NCBI RefSeq assembly: GCF_901709675.1
Contig: NC_051106.1
Location: 4,722,001 to 4,786,000, forward strand
DNA from: Syngnathus acus
Lineage: Eukaryota > Chordata > Actinopteri > Syngnathiformes > Syngnathidae
DNA length: 64,000 bases
Reading direction: 5' to 3'
This document shows positions 36,374 to 64,000 of this stretch, piece after piece. Within the stretch, counting starts at the first letter, position 1; each line of letters opens with the position of its first letter. Both the position numbers and the translations under genes were made by a program. Under the pieces are notes generated by a model. It was given only the letters and a program-made list of their open reading frames with translations, was not told where the DNA came from and did no database searches.

Positions 36374-37472
36374 CAACAAAGCAGGTCTCTTTGTAATGAG
36401 CTAATTCGAAAAGGAGCAATGCAGCCACCTGTCCTTGTTATAATCCATCAAACGCTTTTCATATATGGCAATATAATGCAAAAGTGCTTCATAATTGCTC
36501 AAAACAAAGATATAGTTTGCAGTTTCTTTGCCCTACCTTTTGCTCCTTATCATCCATTGACTTCATGTTAGTTCATTCCTGACTGGCTGCTTGGGCTCAA
36601 CCTTGTGCTGTTGACTTTGCTGTGGAAAACTATTCCAGCTTTATGCAGTGCACACGACTTCTCCATCTTTTGTACTCCTTGCAATGCAAATCCAACTGAT
36701 GCTGTGACCCTGGTGACTGCTCTGTTCAAATTCCCCAAAGTAGTTCCGGCACCAAAGCGGAATCTCTTTCCTCATTCCACAAATATTCTGCCTTAATGAC
36801 CGTTTGGTTAGATAAGTACAACATACCTCTTTGTCTATCTTTATTTACCAAGATAGAAAAGGCATGTCAAAATGTAGTTGTAGTTCTGTTGATCTAACAG
36901 TGTAACATAATACAGCACAATGCAGTGAATAGCGGTTTGGCTTTCAGTATGAATTTTCTTTTCCTACTTTGTGTGATTTTTTTTTCTGAAATCAAATGTG
37001 GATTGAGGATGTTTAATTGTGTCCCCGTTTCTTGCTGCTGGCCTTTGAGCTGACCAATACAAGTTTCTCAAGGATTGTTCTGTTTTTTTCCTGTCGGCAG
37101 TATTTTCCAGTCAACTGCGCACAACATTGAGATCAATCTTTATTTTCATTACATTTACAGTTTCCAAGTTCTAAATAGACAGTAAGAAATTACAAAGGTC
37201 TGAGCAGTTTGAAATGATCGCTGTGTAAATTCAGACTACATAGCAGCCATTAGGAAAATGTAGCGGCTGAATCAAGAGTTTCCAAATCAAAAGGTTTACC
37301 GAGTCTTGTCTGCAACATACTATTCTAAATACTGGTGAGCTACAATCAAATTGTGCGAAAATAAGCATTATAAAACCAGTTTGCAGAATGAGTAAAACAA
37401 GTATTTCTATGTAGAATCCTTTACTGGTCAAAATTCCCTTTTTTTTTTAATAAAATGTGCAGATTAATTATT
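36374..37472. other. Convergent gap between gskip and npc2
   Basis: This 1.1 kb of AT-rich sequence has no coding content. It holds the gskip and npc2 3' untranslated regions. A minus-strand AATAAA (TTTATT at 37139-37144) could end npc2. The first clear plus-strand AATAAA is at 37449-37454, which would make the two transcripts overlap by some 300 bases. Confidence 0.5.
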
Positions 37473-38865
37473 TCAAACAATCTGTACAGGAAACTTAATG
37501 CAGAACAGATCTTGGTTTTCATCATCTCTCAGTTCCCACTCGACCACCAGCTTTATCTGGAAGTTGGAAAGAAGAAACCAAAAAATTCAAGTGAAACTGG
37601 TTGCCTTTTGTGAAAGCAGTTTTTAAAAATTAATGGAAGTGAAAATGGCCTGTGCTTATTACAGCCTGTCGCAGTTCCTACTGCACCCTTCAAACAGCAA
37701 CCATATTAGGACCCTTACAATTAGAACCGTTCAAAAGCAAATACATATTTTATGATAAAAAGCTTCAAAGGGTCCTTTGACACTAAATTGTAATTCCTAC
37801 ATCATTTGCAGTTCACCTTCATTAGAAAAGAAAAAACAAGCTGTCAATACTTGAAATCTGTGCTTACCGCAGGATACACAGTCTTGACGGGCAGCGTGTT
37901 CTTATAGTGATAGCTTTGCTGCTTCTTGATGGGACATTGGATTCCAGACTTGCAGCCATCCTCGATAGGAATCGGGAAGGGGACGGGTACCCCGGCGATG
38001 ACACCGTGGACCAAGGCTTTGCTTGTCTGGCTTTGCACAGCTACAGAAAACAAACAAAAATGAAGATAAGACTGAGAGGAGACTTACAAAATCATTAAGG
38101 AGTACTCACCACTGTTGAATGTCACATTGACACTATAGGACTGTCCTTTATGCAGCTGGCAAGGCAGAGTGGGACAAGGACTAATGTCCACAGTCATCAC
38201 TTTGCCTGTAGAAGAGCCTAAAGATAAGAGAAATCATATAGGGGGGGACAAGAGGTTTAGTGATTAAAACATTATTCTACAATCTGACCCACCAAATATT
38301 TACAATAGTTTTCTAAAGTAAATTTTAATTTGTTGCATTATTTTGTGGGTTTTCCCCCTCCCAGCCTTTGATTAATTGACCCCATTTTATAATGTGTCAA
38401 AATTATCCCTATTACAGCTCCTAAAAAATTATTTAGAATGTGTAAAATATGTTTTTAATATTTTTTTTTATTTTAACATCCGTTTCCTCACTAACATTTT
38501 AGGTTAATTGATTAACTTGACTTTGTTAAGGGTCAAATAGGCCCGATTTCAATACTTAAAAAAAAAATACATCACATTGGAAATTGTAGGGTGGGCTTTT
38601 TTTTTTTCCTCGAATATATTTTTAGAATGAAAGTAACTCGTGAATAATAGTGCACCTCATGTCATCAGTATGTCTTTTATATACCCACTTGGTATGAATG
38701 CTGCTGGAAATCCAAATTTCCCCGAGAGATCAATAAAGTATAAATTTATCAGATCAATTATAGGTAGTTGAACAGTAGTGACTTACCACAGTCTATGTAT
38801 TTGACCAGTTCTGCACAGGTGAGCCCCATCAAGCAGACCAAAACAACACCAGCTCTCAAATCCAT
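37473..38865 (-). CDS. npc2: NPC intracellular cholesterol transporter 2 (NPC2)
   Basis: Soluble lysosomal protein that takes unesterified cholesterol from the lumen and passes it to NPC1; also secreted. Four exons, 38787-38865, 38110-38217, 37868-38040 and 37473-37556, join in phase into 147 residues (human 151). A signal peptide is evident ([18 protein letters not shown], cut near residue 18). The mature ML-domain has six cysteines in the family pattern (DCGS, PCP, PCQ, GCK, QCP, FCI), which give three disulfides. It also has the sterol-pocket segment [13 protein letters not shown] and one N-glycosylation site, NVT, which could carry mannose-6-phosphate. The gene is head to head with isca2, as in human 14q24.3; two TCACGTGA E-boxes lie in between. 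Confidence 0.98.
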
Positions 38866-39345
38866 GTTGAGACGATCTATAGAAAACAAATATTGAAGTA
38901 TCGGGAATACATTGGAACTACAATAAATCTTTTAGCACAAAACGTTGCAATCTGCGACCCTTTCTAGTCAATCAAGAGACAGTCACAGTTCAATTAAGAA
39001 CTAACTAACACGGCATTTTTTTCCTTCCTACTTGCAATTCAGCATCTTGTGTTTGAAAGAAAAAGAAAAAACAAAAACGAACGACAAATAAAATCACCAG
39101 TACCCTTTTTCAGAAGTTATCCTGGTGGTTAAAGAGTGATGAATAGTAGCAAACAACCGACCGGCACATTTTATTTCCTCATGTCACGAGACTAAAACAA
39201 CGCCCAGTGAGTCAAGTTTTCCCAATGTTTAGTCTGACAAAATCGTACGGAGATGAAACAGACAGGACGTAAAAGAAACAAACCATACAAATTATTATAC
39301 TATGTTAAATTACGGTTTACGTAAAGTAAATATTAAGTCAACAGT

Positions 39346-39420
39346 CTTTATTTTGTCTGTAAGGCACAATAAATAGTCTAACCGTTAGACTATTTATTGT
39401 GCCTTACAGACAAAATAAAG
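39346..39420. repeat. Perfect 36-bp inverted repeat with 3-base spacer
   Basis: Left arm 39346-39381, spacer CCG, right arm 39385-39420. Every one of the 36 positions pairs. The arms begin CTTTATTTTGTCTGTAAGGC and end at the spacer with TAGTCTAA. Each strand reads AATAAA within the arms. There is no matching target duplication at the flanks, so a simple transposon is not shown. Confidence 0.95.
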
Positions 39421-39447
39421 GTCTTACGGAAGTTTAAGTCTACTGAT

Positions 39448-39475
39448 CACGTGAACAAGTCAACTGATCACGTGA
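39448..39475. promoter_or_regulatory. Two CLEAR-like E-boxes, TCACGTGA
   Basis: Identical octamers TCACGTGA sit at 39448-39455 and 39468-39475, inside a 20-bp direct repeat containing ACTGATCACGTGAACAA. They contain the core of GTCACGTGAC, the CLEAR element bound by TFEB, TFE3 and MITF at lysosomal genes. They lie about 585 bases before the npc2 start codon and about 200 before that of isca2. Function is inferred. Confidence 0.6.
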
Positions 39476-39670
39476 ACAAATTTTATTCATACAACAAACA
39501 CATAATATACCGATATAACATCTAAATAAGATTAATATAAAATGATGAGAAAGAAATCAGATGTATTAATATTTTCTAACTCAGTCCTTATATTGTTCAT
39601 CTGTAGTGTTGTTAATAAAGTTTATGGCGAGAAAAAAAAATTTCTATTTCCGTTTTGTTTGTTATGCAAA

Positions 39671-40517
39671 ATGTCACTCGGTGCACAAGCGATGTTATCT
39701 GCGGCAAAATCCAAAGTATTGAGCCTTGCAAGGTAATTTTTTGCTTTTTTCTCTCCCTTGATATTACGTCTTATTTTTTAACAACATTTGTTAATAATTT
39801 GAGCATTTTAACATTTGAACGTCAGGCTGACGTTCGCTAACTCACCAGCTCGTCGTTCTATTGACTCACGGAGTATTTTGTATTCAGCCTAAGCTAACAG
39901 TGATGTTTTGCAGGGTTTCTGCTCTCCTCGGTAACATCACAACAAAACAATGCCTTCAACGGCCTCAGCGCATTTCCACTGTGACCCTTCGACCTTTCAG
40001 TGAGGCTGTTAGCCAGCAGAGGTCAGAACTTGAAGAAAAGGTCCGTCTCACTGAGTCATGTGTCAAGGTAAGCAACTGCATAGTAAAAAAATAAATAAAA
40101 TAGTGAATATTCCATTATATGTCCCTTTAAATCTCATTGCCATTTTATTTCAGAGACTTGGTGAGATCATGGTGAAAGGAGAGTACCTGAGAATACGTGT
40201 GGAAGGAGGAGGCTGCTCTGGCTTCCAGTACAAGTTCTCAGTTGATTCTGACCGGAGTGAAGATGACAGGTACGGCATGTTCTTTTTCCCTTGACATTGA
40301 ATGTATTTGAAATACACTCTGTCCACATCTGTGTGCTTTCAGAGTGTTTGAGCAGGATGGAGTGGGTATTGTTGTGGACCAGGACAGCCTGGAGTTTGTG
40401 AAAGGATCCACGGTGGATTTCAGCCAAGAACTCATCCGCGCCACATTCCAGGTGCTCAAGAATCCTCGGGCTGATCACGGCTGCTCTTGTGGCAGCTCCT
40501 TCTCTGTCAAACTTTAA
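39671..40517 (+). CDS. isca2: Iron-sulfur cluster assembly 2 (ISCA2)
   Basis: Mitochondrial A-type carrier that works with ISCA1 and IBA57 to build 4Fe-4S clusters for aconitase, lipoyl synthase and respiratory complex I. Four exons, 39671-39732, 39914-40067, 40154-40269 and 40343-40517, join in phase into 168 residues (human 154). The N-terminal about 60 residues are rich in Arg, Ser and Gln and almost free of acids, as expected for a mitochondrial presequence. The HesB-type domain has the three cluster-binding cysteines in [12 protein letters not shown] and [11 protein letters not shown]. The frame is open to an ATG at 39542 that would add a hydrophobic stretch; I chose 39671 because it gives a normal presequence. 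AATAAA at 40790-40795 is the likely end. Confidence 0.97.
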
Positions 40518-40789
40518 ATGACATGGCACTGGTAGTCTACTTCATTTAGTAAAAGTATATTTCACAAGATGGCCAGTGTAAAAAGACAGAAGAGCTTTGG
40601 AGCACTATTGCAACAGTTATTAGTTCAGTCTTTTTTTTTTTTTTTTTTTGCAAAATCTCGCATAGACTGCTCTTAAAGTTTTGTGAACTGCTAGCAGAAT
40701 TAATTTAAATTAGCTTCAGTTGTATTGTGTTTTTGCTTCATGCATGTAAAATTTGTAAATAACCCAAATACATTTTATTTATCACTGAA

Positions 40790-40795
40790 AATAAA
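40790..40795 (+). terminator. isca2 poly(A) signal
   Basis: Canonical AATAAA about 270 bases after the isca2 stop codon. Confidence 0.65.
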
Positions 40796-41855
40796 ATATG
40801 GAATTGTACATTTCTGGGGTTTAGTAGTTGAACCTATTTCATGCAGGATTTGACATAATGGATTAACTGTTGCAAATTTTATTATTTGGTATTGATTATG
40901 GATTGTCACCATAATTTTCCTCACAGTCGGTCAGGAAATCGTGAAGAAAATGTTTGAGTAAGAAAAAAGAGCCACCAGGAAATCTTTTTTAAATTTATTT
41001 AATAATTCAGCACCAATAGTTTGATCACATTGGTTAAATAGGTTTCTATTTGCACACATCATAACATCATACACTCACAGCTTAGAACCCATGTTCATTT
41101 TTATTAAAGCGGACTTTAAGAAACATCTCACAAAAATATACAAAAAGAATATCTACAAATGATATTTACACTGGTATAAATCAAAACATGTCGTTTTATA
41201 TATACCGAGCAAAATATTTTGCTGGTTGTTTTTTTTCTTCCCTTTCAGATAAGACATTCCATTTAAGTATTATGTCCAATTACACAAAACGCTTATTTAC
41301 ACCAATGGAAATGTAACGATAATACATTGTAGCAGCGCACTGTAAAGTGAGTGAAATAGTTTAGGGGTGCATTCATTTTAGAACATCAAGTTACAGCTAT
41401 TTTCTTTTCCGGGGTAAGGAGGAGAAGGGTGTTCCAGACAGATCGTCTTCCATGCACACCCGCGAACAAACACTAAACACATCTGCACTCATTAACAAGT
41501 CATGAGTGGGATTAACCAGTCAATAACAACCACCAGTACCACAACACAAGCACGGAAATGAACCATCAGGGTGACACAGTGACTGGGTCGGGTGTACAGT
41601 GCATAGTCTGCTTTGGCATGCTGACATCCAGAACATAACAGTGGATGTTACATTCAGGAGGAAGGCCACACAATTTGGAGTTACCAGTAAAAAGAAACAA
41701 CACACATACAAATGACCATGTGATCCAAAATGAAAAAAAACAAAAACCCTCATAAGCATAACACGTACATTAAGGCGAATCGAGATTGCTACAAGTATTT
41801 TTTTTTTTAAATGGCATTGTTAGTAAACAATAGGCCTTCAACTTTGGGATAAGAT

Positions 41856-42206
41856 TACCGTATTTTCCAGACTATAAGGCGCACCTAAAAACCTAAAATT
41901 TTCTCAAAAGCCGACAGTGCGCCTTATAGTCCGGTGCGCCTTATATATGGACCAAATTCCTACATTTAAACTGGCCCGAAGCATTGTGTCATGAAATCAA
42001 TCATAAGTGGCCCGCTGAAGACTACTAATCATGAATCAAAAAGGCTATGGATCATTCTTTTGTGATTATAAAGTAATTTGTTGCGTCTGAAGTTGAAATA
42101 AAAAAGATAAAATGGAGAATGATTTGATTTAGATAAAAAATCGGACATGATTCATTAATGGTGCGGTTTATAGTCCAGTGCGCCTTATAGTCCGGAAAAT
42201 ACGGTA
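41856..42206. mobile_element. TA-flanked MITE, copy 1 (CCGTATTTTCC family)
   Basis: A 351-bp element opening TACCGTATTTTCCAGACTAT and closing with the inverted form ATAGTCCGGAAAATACGGTA. The left part repeats the inverted block ACTATAAGGCGCACC and contains AAAAGCCGACAGTGCG, also present in the copy at 56988-57365 but in the opposite orientation. TA at both ends suggests a Tc1/mariner-type target site. No transposase. Confidence 0.85.
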
Positions 42207-42657
42207 CTCATCCCACAAAATCATCCCTTAAATCAGTTTTTTAAACGCATCTGTCTTTTTGAAGTTTTAGGCTCCGTTTCTTCAGTCTGTGGTAATTTGC
42301 TCTCTTGCAAGCTTACTTTTTTTTTTTTTTTTTTTAACGTGGCCAAGATGAGTGGTTTAACATCAAATGTTCCAAATGGGACCACTACTTCAGTGAATAA
42401 GTACATATAAAATGAACTTTAAATTTATTTAAATTATGTTGTGAGTTGGTCTGAATGCATGCCACTTTTGTTCACAATTCACACCATAATGTGCACATGT
42501 GCATGCACCAAGTTTTGAGGCAGTAAGTTAGCGTCACACTTATTCCTCACGTTGGGGCCCGCCAGGCCTGCTCCTGCTTTTTTTTTAAATGCAGCTTTTA
42601 CGCTTGACTGGAGAGACACGGCGGGAGGCGACAAGCCAGTTGGTTAGGATGTCACCT

Positions 42658-64000
<21,343 letters not shown>

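Larger units (their letters stand above)
38866..39670. promoter_or_regulatory. Divergent npc2/isca2 promoter region
   Basis: The 805 bases between two divergent start codons. It carries a perfect 36-bp inverted repeat (39346-39420) and two TCACGTGA octamers (39448-39475). The AT-rich stretch 39480-39660 has weak in-frame ATGs upstream of isca2. No gene is seen. Confidence 0.6.
40518..42657. other. Convergent gap between isca2 and eml5
   Basis: This 2.1 kb holds the isca2 3' end (AATAAA at 40790-40795), AT-rich DNA with T-runs (40630-40649, 42318-42336), a MITE at 41856-42206 and the eml5 3' untranslated region, for which TTTATT at 42424-42429 is a minus-strand poly(A) signal candidate. No gene is seen. 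Confidence 0.6.

Noticed and set aside
39542-39670. N-terminal extension of isca2 from an upstream ATG
   Set aside because: The extension is hydrophobic and AT-rich, unlike a mitochondrial presequence; the ATG at 39671 gives the expected protein.

Overview
The window is nuclear DNA of a bony fish with a compact genome. Every gene is a vertebrate gene split by GT-AG introns, many of them only about 70-150 bases long, and the intervening sequence is AT-rich with teleost-style short DNA transposons. The exact species cannot be named from the sequence. Nine protein-coding genes were rebuilt exon by exon or by recognisable exons: bbof1 (+), aldh6a1 (-), gstz1 (+), an unassigned kelch-repeat gene (-), tmed8 (-), atg2b (-), gskip (+), npc2 (-), isca2 (+) and eml5 (-, running off the right edge). 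All the recognised genes have orthologues on the long arm of human chromosome 14, but in a different order, so this is a shuffled block of one ancestral chromosome.

Layout. Bases 1-2412 hold no gene I can support. bbof1 (cilium) at 2413-8012 converges on aldh6a1 (valine/thymine catabolism, mitochondrion) at 8589-12676. aldh6a1 is head to head with gstz1 (tyrosine catabolism) at 13294-14607, across a CCAAT-box-rich promoter. gstz1 converges on a 569-residue kelch protein at 15026-18098. tmed8 (GOLD domain) lies at 19675-21613 and atg2b (autophagic lipid transfer) at 23068-33783. atg2b is head to head with gskip (GSK3/PKA anchoring) at 35822-36373. npc2 (lysosomal cholesterol transfer) at 37473-38865 is head to head with isca2 (mitochondrial Fe-S assembly) at 39671-40517. 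eml5 (microtubule-binding WD protein) fills 42658 to the window end; its first coding exon or exons lie outside.

Three divergent gene pairs (aldh6a1/gstz1, atg2b/gskip, npc2/isca2) dominate the architecture. Two have clusters of CCAAT boxes. The third has a perfect 36-bp inverted repeat and two TCACGTGA E-boxes of the kind bound by TFEB-family factors, which fits a lysosomal gene. Mobile elements are small non-autonomous DNA transposons: two hAT-like copies with exact 8-bp target duplications, two inverted copies of a TA-flanked family in and beside eml5, and one more TA-flanked element inside the kelch gene. I see no RNA genes, no CRISPR array and no operon, and nothing that amounts to a wholly new multi-gene system. 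The best leads are the kelch protein with an unrecognised N-terminal region, the palindromic GACGTC array, the npc2/isca2 promoter structures and three very short in-frame exons of eml5.
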